Source: Nocardioides oleivorans
GTDB taxonomy: Bacteria; Actinomycetota; Actinomycetes; Propionibacteriales; Nocardioidaceae
DNA: 64,000 bases
Reading direction: 5' to 3'
NCBI RefSeq assembly: GCF_004137255.1
Contig: NZ_SDWT01000001.1
Span: 1,550,001 to 1,614,000 of the forward strand
Part shown: positions 33,427 to 44,236 of the stretch, one piece after another
Layout: each line of letters starts with the position of its first letter
Numbering within the stretch: the first letter of the stretch is position 1
The notes under the pieces: model-generated
Seen by the model: only the letters and a program-made list of their open reading frames with translations
Told to the model about the DNA's origin: nothing
Database searches by the model: none
Program-made: the position numbers and the translations under genes

Positions 33427-36400
33427 ATGCCCCGTAGCACCCGACAGCTCCTCTCCGCCTGCCTCGCGCTCCTCGCGCTGCTGGCCTCCGGCCTCGTCGT
33501 GCTCGCCGGCACGGCTCCCGCCCAGGCCGCGCCGCCGCGCGTGTGCGGGAAGGCGCTCGACACCGGCACGAACAACGTGGTGCTGCTGGGGCTGCCGGCG
33601 ACAGGCGGGACGGGAGCGGACTCCTACGAGGGTGGCTACCTCGCGCCGGCGCAGGCCTCGGCGTGGACCTACTACGCCATCGAGGGCGATGCGACCACGT
33701 CCAACACCGTGGCGGTGTCCTTCCGGCAGAGCGGCAACAACGGCCCGTCGCTGCAGTTCTCGGCCGGCCAGAACTCCCTCGGCCCGCTGCGGCTCAACAA
33801 CGGCGGCTGGCAGGCCGACGGCACCATCCCCCTCCCGGCCGGGACCCTCGTGCCCGGTGTGCCGTTCCACTTCCGCATCGCGGTCAGCGGTCAGCAGGTC
33901 ACGGTCACCATCGACGGCGAGCAGGTCGCGCAGTACTCCCGACCCTGGCTCCCGGCCTCGGGGACCATCGGCGTCCGGCTCTCCGGCGCCGAGACCGGAA
34001 CGCTCGACAACCTCGTCGTGCGCCACCTGGCGAACGACCGATACCTCTACGCGGACGACTTCGACGGCCGTCAGTCGGGCGGCGCCGGAGCCACCGCGGC
34101 CGGCTGGCCCGGGCTGGGCATCGTGGAGGTCTGCACCGTGCCCGACTCCCCGGACGACGCCTACTGGATCTGGAGCGCCGACGCCACGTCGGTCAACAGC
34201 TGGACCGCCTTCCGCACCTCCTTCGACGTCGCCGACGTGGCCGCGCTGCCCGCGGCCGTCAACGCCCGGATCGCCGCCGAGACGAAGTACTGGCTCTACC
34301 TCAACGACGAGCTCGTCGTCTTCGAGGGCAGCGTGAAGCGCGGCCCCAACAAGTCCGACTCCTACGTCGACAACGTGGACCTGCGGCCCTACCTCCGCTC
34401 CGGCGAGAACACCCTCGCGATCCTCGCCGTGTCCTACGGCAAGGGGGGTTACGCCGGGCCCTACTCCGGTCGCGCCGGGCTCTTCCTCGAGTCCCCCGAC
34501 CTCGACCTGCGCTCCGACGACACGTGGAAGGCGCTCGACCTCGACGCCTACGGCTCGATGGGCGTGCAGCCCAACTACCGCCTCGCCGAGCCGAACGTGC
34601 GGTACGACGCCCGCGCGGAGGTCGCCGGCTGGGACGGCTGGACGAGCGCCGGCTTCGACGACTCGTCGTGGCCTGCCGCCGTCACCGCGGGCAACGAGGG
34701 CTCCTCGCCCTGGAACCTGCTGGTCGACAACCCGATCCCGCTGCTGAAGTTCGCCGACGTGGTGACCGTGCCGGTCACCGACCCGAAGGTCACGGCGACC
34801 ACCAGCGGCGGCGTGACGACGTACGAGATGCGGCTGCCGGTCAACCACCAGCTCACCCCGTGGGTGCGGCTCGCCGCCGGCACCCAGGCCGGCCGGACCG
34901 TCGGGCTCAAGACCGACCACGCGACCGTGAAGGGCTCGGGCACCGAGCAGGCCGTGCAGGCCGAGTACGTCACGAGGGCCGGCGCCCAGGCCTACGAGTC
35001 GCTGGTCTGGATGAACGGCGACAAGCTGATCGTCACCGCGCCGGCGGGTGCGCAGGTCGAGGAGATCGGCTACCGGTTCTCCGGCTACGACACGGAGTTC
35101 GACGGCACCTTCACCTCGGACGACCCCTACATGGACAAGCTCTGGACCATGGCGCGCGACACCCTCTACGTGACGATGCGCGACTCCTACATGGACTGCC
35201 CCGACCGCGAGCGGTCGCAGTGGTGGGGCGACGCGACCAACGAGCTCGAGGAGGCGTTCTACGCCCTCGACCCGTCGGCCGCCGCGCTCGGTCGCAAGGG
35301 CATCAGCAACATCATGGGCTTCCGCAACGGTGACCTCATCCCGACCCAGGCACCCGCCGCGTCGTTCTCCGAGCTGCCGGCCCAGTCGCTGACCGCCTTG
35401 ATGAGCTTCTGGATGTTCTACGAGTACTCCGGCGACGAGTCGGTGCTCGACGAGACCTACGCGCCGTCGGTGGCCTATCTGCGGACCTACAACATGGCCG
35501 CCGACGGCCTGCTCCAGCACGACCACGGCGGCACCTGGCACTGGCACGACTGGGGCTCGGGCGAGGACGGCCGGCTCATCGACACGCTCTGGTACTACAT
35601 CGCGCTCGACTCGACGCTGAAGTCCGCAGCCGAGACCGGCGTCCCCGCCACCGATGCCGACGTGGTGTGGATGCAGGGCCGCGCCGACTCGATCCGCGCC
35701 AACATCGACAAGCTGTGGGTGCCGGGCAAGGGCTACTACGAGTCGACGGGCGACGGACGCGCCGACGACCGCGCCAACGCGCTCGCCGTCTACTCCGGGC
35801 TGGCGAAGCCCGGCCAGTACGAGCAGATCCGCAACGTGCTCGTGAACGTGAAGAAGTCCAGCCCCTACATGGACAAGTACGTCCTCGAGGCGCTCTACCT
35901 GATGGGCTACGCCGACGACGCGATGGCGCGAATGAAGGACCGCTACGCGCCGATGGTCAACAGCACGGAGCACTCCACGCTGTGGGAGTTCTTCGCCGGA
36001 CCCGAGCAGGACGCGGCCGGCACGTTCAACCACGCCTGGACCGGCGGCCCGCTCACGATGATGAGCCGCTACGCCGCGGGCATCCAGCAGGTCGAGCCGG
36101 GCTTCACCGAGTTCGCCGTGCGGCCCCAGCTCGGGACGATGAAGAAGGTCTCCGCCGACGTGCACAGCGTCAACGGCGAGATCGCCGTCGCGATCGACGC
36201 GAGCGACCCGACGACGTACGACCTCGCGGTGACCGTGCCCACCGGCACCGTCGCGCAGGTGCACCTCCCCACCACGGTCCCCGAGGACATCACCCTCGAC
36301 GGCGGGTCGCTCGACGACGCCGACGGGGTGCTCGAGGTGACCGTCGACGACACCTCCGGCGAGACGGTCGTGCGGGTCTCCGCCGGCGAGCACGCCTTCG

Positions 36401-38514
36401 CCGCCGCGTCGCCGCCGGCGACCGTCACCCTCGCCAAGGCCGGCACCGTCCGGCCCGGCCAGCGGGTGGACGGCGTCGTAGAGGTCGCCAACACCGGCAC
36501 CGCCGCGCTCGACACGGTCGACGCCGTGCTCGACGTGCCGGGCCTCACCGACCCGATCGAGCTCACCGCCACCGATGTCGCCGTCGGCGGGACCGCCCAG
36601 CTGCACTTCAGCATCGAGGTGCCGGAGGGCGCGCGCAGCGGGTCGACCTACGACGCCGAGGTGCGCGCCACGGTGACCTACGGCGACCAGGAGCGGACCT
36701 CGACCACGTCGGTGCCCGGCTTCGCGAAGGTCGCCGCCGACGTGGTGGTCTCCGCGGTGGTCGTCGGCGACCGGGCGGGCGCCTACCCCGCGACGGGCGA
36801 GTGGACGGCGACCGCGACGGTGCGCAACAACGGCACCGCGCCGGTGACGGGTCGTGCCGTGGCGCGATCCGTCGACGACGTCCTCGAGGCCGGCGCGCCG
36901 TCACGGCTGGTGACGATCCCCGCCGGCGCCAGCGTCGACGTGTCGGTCACGGTGCACGGCGGCGGGCGCCACTGGCTGCCGATCATGCAGTCCGTGACGG
37001 TCGACTTCACCGACCGGGGGTCCGTGCTGGCCACGGGCGCCAGCGCGGCCCGCGTGAAGTGGTACGGCCCCCAGGGCCAGGGCTGGACCGCCACGGGTGC
37101 CGGCGCGATCCAGGGCGCGACGGACTTCGTCGACCTCGGGGACGGCGGGACCGGCTCGACCGGCAACACCCAGGCCAACGTGAGGCCCGGACCGACCGAG
37201 CTCGCGCACGACCTGCAGTGGAGCTACCAGCCCTCGATCCCGGTCGGTGGCACCAACACCGAGGGCGGGCTGACGCGTCGCTTCACCTGGTCGCGCGACG
37301 GCAGCTGGTTCAGCATCGACCTGGCCGTCGAGCAGGGTGAGCCGTTCGTGCTGACCATGCGCGAGACCGCGGACACCTCGGCCCCGTCCACGCTCGCGCA
37401 GGTGCAGACCCGCCCGAAGGCCTACCAGGTGCTCGTCGACGACGTCCTGGTGCAGCGGGTGAAGTACCTCGTGCCCAACGAGGGCGTGGTCGGCAACACG
37501 CTCGCGAGCTACCAGGTCCTCGTCGACGACCCGGCCGCGCTCGACGCCGACGGCGACGGCGAGGTCACCGTGAAGTACCTCTACCGCGGCGGCAACGACG
37601 AGTTCTACGACCCGTCGCTGACCGACGTGTGGGTCTCGCCGGCACCGGAGGACCTCCTCGACCAGCGCGCACCGACGGTGTCGGCCGCGCCGGTCGACTC
37701 GACCGTCCTCGGACGCAACGGCTGGATCGTCGCGCCGACCGAGGTCGAGGTGACCGCGGTCGACGACACCGACGCCGACCCGTCGATCCAGGTCGCCCTC
37801 GACGACGCACCGATGGCGGCCTACGCCGGCCCGGTGGCGGTGGCCACGGACGGCAGCCACGTCGTCCGCTACTCCGCGACCGACGCGGCGGGCAACGCCT
37901 CCGAGGTGCAGGAGCTGGCGGTCAAGGTCGACACGACCGCGCCGGTCCCCGGCTTCGGCGACTTCCCGACGGGCGAGGTGACGGAGGGCGAGGTGCCGGC
38001 CGAGCCCGCCTGCGGGGCGACCGACGCCACCTCCGGCATCGCCTCCTGCACCATCACGGGGTACTCGACGGCCGTGGGCGCGCACACCCTCACCCAGGTG
38101 ATCGTCGACAGGGCCGGGAACCGGGCGACCGCGACCCTCGACTACGAGGTCGTCGCGGCCGGCGCCCCCACGCCGACCCCGACTCCGACCCCGACTCCGA
38201 CGCCGACCCCGACTCCGACGCCGACACCCACCCCGACGCCGACACCCGCCGTCGAGCCGAGCATCACGGTGAAGGCGAAGGTCAGGGCAGGGGCCCGGTT
38301 GAAGATCCGGGTCCGCGACCTGGCCGTCAGCAGGGTGACGATCACGCTGGGCGGCAAGAAGCTCGGCACCGTGAAGGTCAGGGGCGGCAAGGTCGTCGTC
38401 ACCCGGGTGGTGCCGAGGAACCTCTCCGGGCGGACCGTCCTGCGGGTCCTCGACCGCTCGGGCCATGTCCTGGCGAGCACCACCGTCCGGGTGGTGAGGA
38501 GACCAGCGGCCTGA
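33427..38514 (+). CDS. Secreted multidomain rhamnosidase-like hydrolase 3 (GH78-type)
   Basis: A 1695-residue secreted protein, more divergent than the two before it. Signal peptide 1-37 (AQAAPPR). A laminin-G-like N-terminal domain (about 45-210) with Cys40, beta-domains with [19 protein letters not shown], then an (alpha/alpha)6 barrel with [14 protein letters not shown] (Glu595 probable acid) and [18 protein letters not shown]. After it come a NEW3-like domain, a [16 protein letters not shown] module related to the DHVDFGN module of its neighbours, an OmpL47-like repeat, 13 Pro-Thr pairs (residues 1581-1606) and a terminal beta-domain. Own AGAAGG site. Family membership in GH78 or a sister group is likely; exact substrate unknown. 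Confidence 0.8.
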   Translation: MPRSTRQLLSACLALLALLASGLVVLAGTAPAQAAPPRVCGKALDTGTNNVVLLGLPATGGTGADSYEGGYLAPAQASAWTYYAIEGDATTSNTVAVSFRQSGNNGPSLQFSAGQNSLGPLRLNNGGWQADGTIPLPAGTLVPGVPFHFRIAVSGQQVTVTIDGEQVAQYSRPWLPASGTIGVRLSGAETGTLDNLVVRHLANDRYLYADDFDGRQSGGAGATAAGWPGLGIVEVCTVPDSPDDAYWIWSADATSVNSWTAFRTSFDVADVAALPAAVNARIAAETKYWLYLNDELVVFEGSVKRGPNKSDSYVDNVDLRPYLRSGENTLAILAVSYGKGGYAGPYSGRAGLFLESPDLDLRSDDTWKALDLDAYGSMGVQPNYRLAEPNVRYDARAEVAGWDGWTSAGFDDSSWPAAVTAGNEGSSPWNLLVDNPIPLLKFADVVTVPVTDPKVTATTSGGVTTYEMRLPVNHQLTPWVRLAAGTQAGRTVGLKTDHATVKGSGTEQAVQAEYVTRAGAQAYESLVWMNGDKLIVTAPAGAQVEEIGYRFSGYDTEFDGTFTSDDPYMDKLWTMARDTLYVTMRDSYMDCPDRERSQWWGDATNELEEAFYALDPSAAALGRKGISNIMGFRNGDLIPTQAPAASFSELPAQSLTALMSFWMFYEYSGDESVLDETYAPSVAYLRTYNMAADGLLQHDHGGTWHWHDWGSGEDGRLIDTLWYYIALDSTLKSAAETGVPATDADVVWMQGRADSIRANIDKLWVPGKGYYESTGDGRADDRANALAVYSGLAKPGQYEQIRNVLVNVKKSSPYMDKYVLEALYLMGYADDAMARMKDRYAPMVNSTEHSTLWEFFAGPEQDAAGTFNHAWTGGPLTMMSRYAAGIQQVEPGFTEFAVRPQLGTMKKVSADVHSVNGEIAVAIDASDPTTYDLAVTVPTGTVAQVHLPTTVPEDITLDGGSLDDADGVLEVTVDDTSGETVVRVSAGEHAFAAASPPATVTLAKAGTVRPGQRVDGVVEVANTGTAALDTVDAVLDVPGLTDPIELTATDVAVGGTAQLHFSIEVPEGARSGSTYDAEVRATVTYGDQERTSTTSVPGFAKVAADVVVSAVVVGDRAGAYPATGEWTATATVRNNGTAPVTGRAVARSVDDVLEAGAPSRLVTIPAGASVDVSVTVHGGGRHWLPIMQSVTVDFTDRGSVLATGASAARVKWYGPQGQGWTATGAGAIQGATDFVDLGDGGTGSTGNTQANVRPGPTELAHDLQWSYQPSIPVGGTNTEGGLTRRFTWSRDGSWFSIDLAVEQGEPFVLTMRETADTSAPSTLAQVQTRPKAYQVLVDDVLVQRVKYLVPNEGVVGNTLASYQVLVDDPAALDADGDGEVTVKYLYRGGNDEFYDPSLTDVWVSPAPEDLLDQRAPTVSAAPVDSTVLGRNGWIVAPTEVEVTAVDDTDADPSIQVALDDAPMAAYAGPVAVATDGSHVVRYSATDAAGNASEVQELAVKVDTTAPVPGFGDFPTGEVTEGEVPAEPACGATDATSGIASCTITGYSTAVGAHTLTQVIVDRAGNRATATLDYEVVAAGAPTPTPTPTPTPTPTPTPTPTPTPTPTPAVEPSITVKAKVRAGARLKIRVRDLAVSRVTITLGGKKLGTVKVRGGKVVVTRVVPRNLSGRTVLRVLDRSGHVLASTTVRVVRRPAA
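38167..38244 (+). repeat. Six-base microsatellite encoding a (Pro-Thr)13 linker
   Basis: Thirteen CCN-ACN hexamers in frame within rhamnosidase-like protein 3. The unit is a multiple of three, so slippage would change linker length, not frame. PT linkers separate domains of secreted hydrolases and are typical O-glycosylation substrates. Confidence 0.9.
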
Positions 38515-38525
38515 CCGTTCGTGGT

Positions 38526-38538
38526 CCACGTCACGTGG
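38526..38538. repeat. Short palindrome upstream of pntA
   Basis: CCACGTCACGTGG has perfect six-base arms around one base. It lies between the rhamnosidase 3 stop and pntA. It could be a terminator stem base or a protein-binding site. Nothing else is recognisable in the 122-base gap except AGGAGG before pntA. Confidence 0.35.
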
Positions 38539-38636
38539 GACGGTGCGGACAGGCCCGGTCCGTTCGGTACGTTGTGCCCCGGCCCGCACGCCGCTCCGGT
38601 CCCGACCAGGTCGGAGCCCCCACCCAGGAGGCAGCA

Positions 38637-40187
38637 GTGCGCATCGGCATCCCACGCGAGTCACGACCCGGCGAGACGCTGGTCGCGGCCACGGCGAAGA
38701 CGGCGGCACAGCTCGCCGCGCTCGGGTACGACGTCGTCGTCGAGACGGGTGCGGGTGCGGCGGCCGACCAGCCCGACCACGCGTTCACCGACGCCGGGGT
38801 GCAGGTCGTCACCGCCGACGAGGTGTGGGCCAGCGACGTGGTGGTGAAGGTCAACGCGCCGACCGAGGCCGAGATCGCGCGCCTGCGCAGCGGGGCCACT
38901 GTTGTCAGCCTGATGGCGCCGGCCCGCAGCCCGGAGCTCGTCGAGCAGCTCGCGGCCGCCGGCGTCACCGGCCTCGCGATGGACGCCGTGCCGCGCATCT
39001 CGCGTGCGCAGTCGATGGACGTGCTGTCGTCGATGGCCAACGTCGCGGGCTACCGCGCGGTGATCGAGGCCGCCCACGAGTTCGGCCGGCTCTTCACCGG
39101 TCAGGTCACCGCTGCCGGCAAGGTCCCGCCCGCGCGCGTCTTCGTGGTCGGGGCCGGTGTCGCCGGCCTCGCCGCGATCGGTGCCGCCGGGTCGCTGGGC
39201 GCGATCGTCCGCGCGTTCGACGTACGCCCCGAGGTGGCCGAGCAGGTCGAGTCGATGGGCGCGCAGTTCGTCACGGTCGACATGGAGCAGGAGGTCTCCT
39301 CCGACGGCTACGCCAAGGAGATGACCGCCGACCAGGAGGCCGCCACTGCTGCGATGTACGACGAGGAGGCCCGCGCCGCCGACATCGTCATCACCACCGC
39401 GCTGATCCCGGGCCGCCCCGCGCCGCAGCTGGTGAGCGCCGAGACGGTCGCGGCGATGAAGCCGGGCTCGGTCGTCGTCGACATGGCCGCGGCCAACGGC
39501 GGCAACGTCGCGGCGACGGTCAAGGACCAGCGCGTCGTCACCGACAACGGCGTCACGATCCTCGGCTACACCGACCTCGCCGGCCGCCTCGCCGCGCAGA
39601 CCAGCCAGCTCTACGGCACCAACATCGTCAACCTGCTCAAGCTGCTCACGCCCGGCAAGGACGGCGTGCTGACCCTCGACACCGACGACGTGATCCAGCG
39701 GGGCATCGCGGTCACCCTCGCCCGGGGAGACAGCGCCGAGGTGATGTGGCCGCCGCCGCCGGTCCAGGTCTCCGCGGCCCCGGCCGCACCGGTCGCCGCC
39801 GGTGGGGGTGCGAAGGCGCCGGTCGTCGCGAAGGCGCCGCCGGACCCGCGCCGGAGGCTGTACGCCGCCGGGCTGGCCGCGGTGCTCTTCCTCGCGCTCG
39901 CCTCGACCGCGCCGGCGTACTTCCTGCCGAGCCTCACCGTCTTCGCGCTCGCCGTCGTCATCGGCTTCTACGTGATCGGCAACGTCCACCACGCGCTCCA
40001 CACCCCGCTCATGAGCGTCACCAACGCGATCAGCGGGATCATCGTGGTCGGCGCGATCCTGCAGGCGCCGATCGACGACCCCGTGGTCCAGGTGATCGCC
40101 GGGGTGGCCATCCTGCTCGCCAGCATCAACGTCTTCGGTGGCTTCATGGTCACCCGGCGGATGCTCAACATGTTCCAGAAGGGCTGA
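38637..40187 (+). CDS. pntA: NAD(P) transhydrogenase subunit alpha
   Basis: A 516-residue proton-translocating transhydrogenase alpha subunit. Residues 1 to about 380 are the NAD(H)-binding AlaDH/PNT-like domain: [65 protein letters not shown] Pro/Ala linker (about 385-400) leads to four transmembrane segments ([14 protein letters not shown] to the end), so the alpha1 and alpha2 parts are fused as in E. coli. The GTG at 38637 follows AGGAGG. An open frame upstream is antisense-free read-through and not family sequence. It couples the proton gradient to NADPH formation together with pntB. Confidence 0.95.
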   Translation: MRIGIPRESRPGETLVAATAKTAAQLAALGYDVVVETGAGAAADQPDHAFTDAGVQVVTADEVWASDVVVKVNAPTEAEIARLRSGATVVSLMAPARSPELVEQLAAAGVTGLAMDAVPRISRAQSMDVLSSMANVAGYRAVIEAAHEFGRLFTGQVTAAGKVPPARVFVVGAGVAGLAAIGAAGSLGAIVRAFDVRPEVAEQVESMGAQFVTVDMEQEVSSDGYAKEMTADQEAATAAMYDEEARAADIVITTALIPGRPAPQLVSAETVAAMKPGSVVVDMAAANGGNVAATVKDQRVVTDNGVTILGYTDLAGRLAAQTSQLYGTNIVNLLKLLTPGKDGVLTLDTDDVIQRGIAVTLARGDSAEVMWPPPPVQVSAAPAAPVAAGGGAKAPVVAKAPPDPRRRLYAAGLAAVLFLALASTAPAYFLPSLTVFALAVVIGFYVIGNVHHALHTPLMSVTNAISGIIVVGAILQAPIDDPVVQVIAGVAILLASINVFGGFMVTRRMLNMFQKG

Positions 40188-40191
40188 ACCG

Positions 40192-41604
40192 GTGGTCGAG
40201 CTCGTCCAGGGCGCCTACATCCTCGCGGCGCTCCTCTTCATCCTCGCGCTCGCCGGACTGAGCAAGCACGAGACCGCCCGACGCGGCAACCAGCTCGGCA
40301 TGGCCGGCATGGGCCTCGCGGTCGTCGCGACCCTGCTGCTGGTGCTCGACCAGGTCTCCGACCTCGGCTCCACCGCCGGCTGGGTCGGCGTTGGGATCAT
40401 CCTGGTCGCCGGCACGATCGGCGCCGTCATCGGCATCCGTCTCGCCCGCGGCGTCGAGATGACCGGGATGCCCGAGCTCATCGCGATGATGCACAGCTTC
40501 GTCGGCCTCGCCGCCGTGCTGGTCGGCTACAACACCTGGCTCGAGACGGTCGACTTCGCGAGCGACGCCGTCCACGACGGCGAGGTCTTCATCGGCGTCT
40601 TCATCGGTGCGGTCACCTTCACCGGCTCGATCGTGGCCAACCTCAAGCTCAGCGCGAAGATGAAGTCCGCACCGGTGACGCTGCCCGGCCGACACCTCCT
40701 CAACCTCGCGATCCTCGTGGCCTCGGCCGTGCTGCTGGTCTGGTTCGCGAACACCGACGGCTGGATCGGCCTCGCCCCGCTCGGGATCATGACCGTCCTC
40801 GCGCTCGTGCTCGGCTTCCACCTCGTCGCCGCGATCGGGGGCGGCGACATGCCCGTCGTCGTCTCGATGCTCAACAGCTACTCCGGCTGGGCCGCGGCCG
40901 CTGCCGGCTTCATGCTCGGCAACGACCTGCTGATCATCACCGGAGCGCTCGTCGGCTCGTCGGGTGCGATCCTCAGCTACATCATGTGCCGGGCGATGAA
41001 CCGCTCGTTCGTCAGCGTGATCGCCGGGGGCTTCGGCTCCGACGGCGGCTCCGCCGGCGAGGGGGACCGCGACTACGGCGAGCACCGCGAGATCCAGTCC
41101 GACGACGTGGCCGCTCTGCTGGCCGACGCCTCGTCCGTGGTGATCACCCCCGGCTACGGCATGGCCGTCGCGCAGGCGCAGTACCCCGTCGCCGAGCTGA
41201 CGCGGCGGCTGCGCGAGAAGGGCGTCGACGTACGGTTCGGCATCCACCCGGTCGCCGGGCGCCTGCCCGGTCACATGAACGTGCTGCTCGCCGAGGCCAA
41301 GGTGCCCTACGACATCGTGCTCGAGATGGACGAGATCAACGACGACCTCGCCGACACCGACGTCGTGCTCGTCATCGGCGCCAACGACACGGTCAACCCC
41401 GCCGCCCTCGAGGAGCCCGGCTCGCCCATCGCCGGCATGCCGGTGCTCGAGGTGTGGAAGGCGCGCGACGTGGTCGTCTTCAAGCGCTCGATGGCCACGG
41501 GCTACGCCGGCGTGCAGAACCCGCTGTTCTTCAAGGAGAACTCGCAGATGCTCTTCGGCGACGCCAAGGACAAGGTCAACGAGATCGTGGCCGCCCTCTC
41601 CTGA
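40192..41604 (+). CDS. pntB: NAD(P) transhydrogenase subunit beta
   Basis: A 470-residue membrane protein. Residues 1 to about 270 hold eight or nine transmembrane helices ([54 protein letters not shown]). The C-terminal NADP(H)-binding domain III shows [49 protein letters not shown] and [20 protein letters not shown] 40192, four bases after the pntA stop, with AAGGG upstream. The two subunits form one proton-translocating enzyme. Confidence 0.95.
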   Translation: MVELVQGAYILAALLFILALAGLSKHETARRGNQLGMAGMGLAVVATLLLVLDQVSDLGSTAGWVGVGIILVAGTIGAVIGIRLARGVEMTGMPELIAMMHSFVGLAAVLVGYNTWLETVDFASDAVHDGEVFIGVFIGAVTFTGSIVANLKLSAKMKSAPVTLPGRHLLNLAILVASAVLLVWFANTDGWIGLAPLGIMTVLALVLGFHLVAAIGGGDMPVVVSMLNSYSGWAAAAAGFMLGNDLLIITGALVGSSGAILSYIMCRAMNRSFVSVIAGGFGSDGGSAGEGDRDYGEHREIQSDDVAALLADASSVVITPGYGMAVAQAQYPVAELTRRLREKGVDVRFGIHPVAGRLPGHMNVLLAEAKVPYDIVLEMDEINDDLADTDVVLVIGANDTVNPAALEEPGSPIAGMPVLEVWKARDVVVFKRSMATGYAGVQNPLFFKENSQMLFGDAKDKVNEIVAALS

Positions 41605-41622
41605 GTCGGCCGCGAGGGACCC

Positions 41623-42357
41623 TCAGCCGAGGTGGACCCCGGCGAGCATGCCGATCAGGTACGTCACGCCCATCGCGAGCAGGCCACCCGCCACGTTGCG
41701 CACGACGGCGGGCAGGCGCGGGCTGTAGCCGAGCCTCGCGCTGACCGCGCCGGCGCCGGCGAGCGCGAGCGCGACCACGACGACGGTCGTCACGATGCGG
41801 GCGGCGTCGGGGACGAGGGCCACGACCAGCAGCGGCAGCAGGGCGCCGACCGTGAAGGCGACCATCGAGGCGAGGGCTGCGTGCCACGGGTTCGCGAGGG
41901 AGTCGGGGTCGATGCCGAACTCGATGTCGGCGTGCGCCTCGAGCGCGTCGTGGGCGGTGAGCTCCTCGGCGACCTTCTCGGCGGTCTCGGGGGACAGCCC
42001 CTTCTCGCGGTACATCCGGGCGAGCTCCTCCTGCTCGGTCCGGGGCATCTGCTCGAGCTCCTTGCGCTCCATCGCCAGGATGGATCGCTCGGAGTCGCGC
42101 TGGGTGCTGACCGAGACGTACTCACCGGCACCCATGCTCAGCGCACCCGCGGTCAGCGCGGCGATGCCGGCGATGAGGATCGTGCCGGAGTCGTCGGTCG
42201 CGCCCGCGACGCCCATCACGACGCCAGCGGTGGACACGATCCCGTCGTTGGCGCCGAGCACGCCCGCCCGCAGCCAGTTCAGCCGGCCGCTGACGTCGTC
42301 GTCGACGTCCTCGTGCCAGTGCTGCGGCTCCTCGTCGGTCCCGATCTCAAGGCTCAC
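41623..42357 (-). CDS. VIT1/CCC1-family metal transporter
   Basis: A 244-residue membrane protein of the vacuolar iron transporter/CCC1 family (Fe2+ or Mn2+). After a charged N-terminus come LRAGVLGANDGIVSTAGVVMGVAGA (TM1 with conserved Asp) and AGALSMGAGEYVSVSTQRDSE (TM2 end). A Glu-rich cytoplasmic metal-binding helix follows (ERKELEQMPRTEQEELARM), and then three C-terminal hydrophobic segments. GTG 42357 is chosen because upstream in-frame starts are only TTG at 42393, with no better signal. Convergent with pntB, 18 bases apart. Confidence 0.88.
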   Translation of the reverse strand: MSLEIGTDEEPQHWHEDVDDDVSGRLNWLRAGVLGANDGIVSTAGVVMGVAGATDDSGTILIAGIAALTAGALSMGAGEYVSVSTQRDSERSILAMERKELEQMPRTEQEELARMYREKGLSPETAEKVAEELTAHDALEAHADIEFGIDPDSLANPWHAALASMVAFTVGALLPLLVVALVPDAARIVTTVVVVALALAGAGAVSARLGYSPRLPAVVRNVAGGLLAMGVTYLIGMLAGVHLG

Positions 42358-42405
42358 GCCCTCGATCCAACTCCGGCGACGAGCGGCTCGCAACGAAGGG
42401 GAGCC

Positions 42406-42972
42406 TCAGCCGAGGGAGTAGGTCCCCATGACCTCGTGGCGGGGGCGCCGGCGTGGGCCCTCGCCGAGGTGGGAGGCGACCAGGGCGACCTCGTCGACGA
42501 CCCACGCCGGGCCGTCGTACGCATCGAGCAGGCGCACCCACGACGTGACGTTGTCCGGGCGGCCGAGCCGACCCAGCGTCAGGTGCGGGCGGAACCGCTG
42601 GCCGTCGACGCGGGCTCCGGAGGCCGACACCGCCTGGCGGCACCCGGTCGAGAGCGCGTCCAGGGTGGCCGCGGCCTCGTCCGTGGCGTCGAGCCGGGCG
42701 AAGAGCACGCGCGCGCGGTCCGGGTCGGGGAAGGCGCCGCCGCCGGCGACCCGCACCCCGAACGCCGTACGACGACCCGCGACCGCCGTGAGCCGGTCGT
42801 CGAGGTCGTCGAGGCTGCGGTCGGCGACGTCCTCGGCGAAGGCGAGCGTGACGTGCCACTGCGCGGGATCGGACCAGCGGAAGGCCGCCGCCTCCCGGCG
42901 CACGGACAGGAACTCCTCGAGGTGCTCGACGACCTCCGGCGGCGGGACGACCGCGACGAACATGCGACTCAT
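42406..42972 (-). CDS. thpR: RNA 2',3'-cyclic phosphodiesterase (LigT/ThpR)
   Basis: A 188-residue 2H-phosphoesterase hydrolysing 2',3'-cyclic RNA ends. The two HxTL motifs are HVTLAF (His40) and HLTLGR (His130), spaced as in ThpR. The N-terminal MFVAVVPPPEVVEHL is typical. The start at 42972 lies two bases after the acyl-CoA dehydrogenase stop in the same direction, so the two are probably co-transcribed. A second ATG at 42963 is also possible. Confidence 0.92.
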   Translation of the reverse strand: MSRMFVAVVPPPEVVEHLEEFLSVRREAAAFRWSDPAQWHVTLAFAEDVADRSLDDLDDRLTAVAGRRTAFGVRVAGGGAFPDPDRARVLFARLDATDEAAATLDALSTGCRQAVSASGARVDGQRFRPHLTLGRLGRPDNVTSWVRLLDAYDGPAWVVDEVALVASHLGEGPRRRPRHEVMGTYSLG

Positions 42973-42974
42973 CC

Positions 42975-44120
42975 CTAGAGCCCCAGGTCGCGCCCGATCA
43001 GCATCTTCATGATCTCGTTGGACCCGGCCCAGATCTTCGTGACGCGGGCGTCGCGCCAGGCGCGGGCCACGCGGTACTCGTTCATGAAGCCGTAGCCACC
43101 GTGGACCTGGACGCAGTGGTCCAGGACGTCGTTCTGCACCTGCGAGGTCCACCACTTCGCCTTGGCGGCGTCGACGGGGGTGAGCTCCTTCTTGGTGTGC
43201 GCGAGCACGCACTGGTCGACGAAGGCCTCGGTCACGTCGATGCGGGTCACCAGGTCGGCGAGCAGGAACTGGGTGTTCTGGAAGGATCCGATCGGCTGCC
43301 CGAAGGCCTGGCGGTCCTTGGCGTACTGCACCGTCTCGAGCAGGATCTGCTTGGCGTGGGCCAGGTTGGTGATGGCCGAGCCGAGGCGCTCCTGCGGCAG
43401 GAACTGCATCATCGAGATGAAGCCGGTGTCGAGCGGGCCGACGAGGTCGTCGTTGCTGACGCGGACGTCGTCGAAGGCGAGCTCGGCCGTGTCGGACTCG
43501 TCCTGGCCGACCTTGTCGAGCACGCGGCCGACGCTGAAGCCGTCGAGGGTGGTGTCGACGGCGAAGAGCGAGATGCCCTTGGCCTTCTTCTCCGGGCTGG
43601 TGCGCGCCGCGACGAGCACGAGGTCGGCGGAGCCGCCGTTGGTGATGAAGGTCTTGGAGCCGTTGATGATCCAGTCGTCGCCGTCGCGCACGGCGGTCGT
43701 CCGCAGGTTGGCCAGGTCGGAGCCGCCGCCGGGCTCGGTCATGCCGATGGCGGTGACCAGCTCGCCGCTCGCGGCCCTCGGCAGCCAGCGCGCCCTCTGC
43801 TCGTCGTCGGTGAGGTGCACGAGGTAGGGCACGGTGATGTCGGCGTGGATGCCGACGCAGCTCGGCAGGGACATGTTGACCTTCGCGAGCTCCTCGGTGA
43901 GCACCGCGTTGAAGCGGTAGTCGCCGGCCTCCGAGCCGCCGAACTCCTCGGGGATCTCCAGGCCGAGGAAGCCCTGCTTGCCCGCGGCGAGCCAGAACTC
44001 ACGGTCGAGCCCGTGGTGCTCGGCGTACGTCTCGAGGTGCGGCACGACCTCGCGGTCCAGGAACTGCTTGACCGAGGACCGGAAGGCCTCGTGGTCCTCG
44101 TCGTAGATCTCGCGCTTCAT
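42975..44120 (-). CDS. Acyl-CoA dehydrogenase, long-chain-like
   Basis: A 381-residue FAD-dependent acyl-CoA dehydrogenase. N-terminal helical domain, then IGMTEPGGGSDLANLRTTA, WIINGSKTFITNG, and C-terminal CVQVHGGYGFMNEYRVARAWRDARVTKIWAGSNEIMK. The usual short/medium-chain catalytic Glu (in YEGT) is replaced by Ala in IWAGSNEIM. A Glu is present in LPQERLGSAI, where long-chain and isovaleryl-type enzymes carry their base. Chain-length preference is therefore inferred as long or branched. No electron-transfer flavoprotein gene is nearby. TAGTAA at 44131-44136 could be its -10. Confidence 0.93.
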   Translation of the reverse strand: MKREIYDEDHEAFRSSVKQFLDREVVPHLETYAEHHGLDREFWLAAGKQGFLGLEIPEEFGGSEAGDYRFNAVLTEELAKVNMSLPSCVGIHADITVPYLVHLTDDEQRARWLPRAASGELVTAIGMTEPGGGSDLANLRTTAVRDGDDWIINGSKTFITNGGSADLVLVAARTSPEKKAKGISLFAVDTTLDGFSVGRVLDKVGQDESDTAELAFDDVRVSNDDLVGPLDTGFISMMQFLPQERLGSAITNLAHAKQILLETVQYAKDRQAFGQPIGSFQNTQFLLADLVTRIDVTEAFVDQCVLAHTKKELTPVDAAKAKWWTSQVQNDVLDHCVQVHGGYGFMNEYRVARAWRDARVTKIWAGSNEIMKMLIGRDLGL

Positions 44121-44236
44121 GGCCCCGATGTTACTAGCCAGTCACCTCTTCGGGTCATTCTCACCGAAGTCACCCACGCGGGTGGGTCCGGGCACGTAGC
44201 CTCGCACGGTCGGCTCGTTTCCGGGGGTGGGATCGC

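Noticed and set aside
27436..36606. A 3056-residue open frame on the minus strand antisense to the rhamnosidases
   Set aside because: It opposes two genes with clear signal peptides, domains and catalytic motifs. Its product is low-complexity Arg/Gly/Val/Asp-rich, as expected from stop depletion in antisense frames of GC-rich coding DNA.
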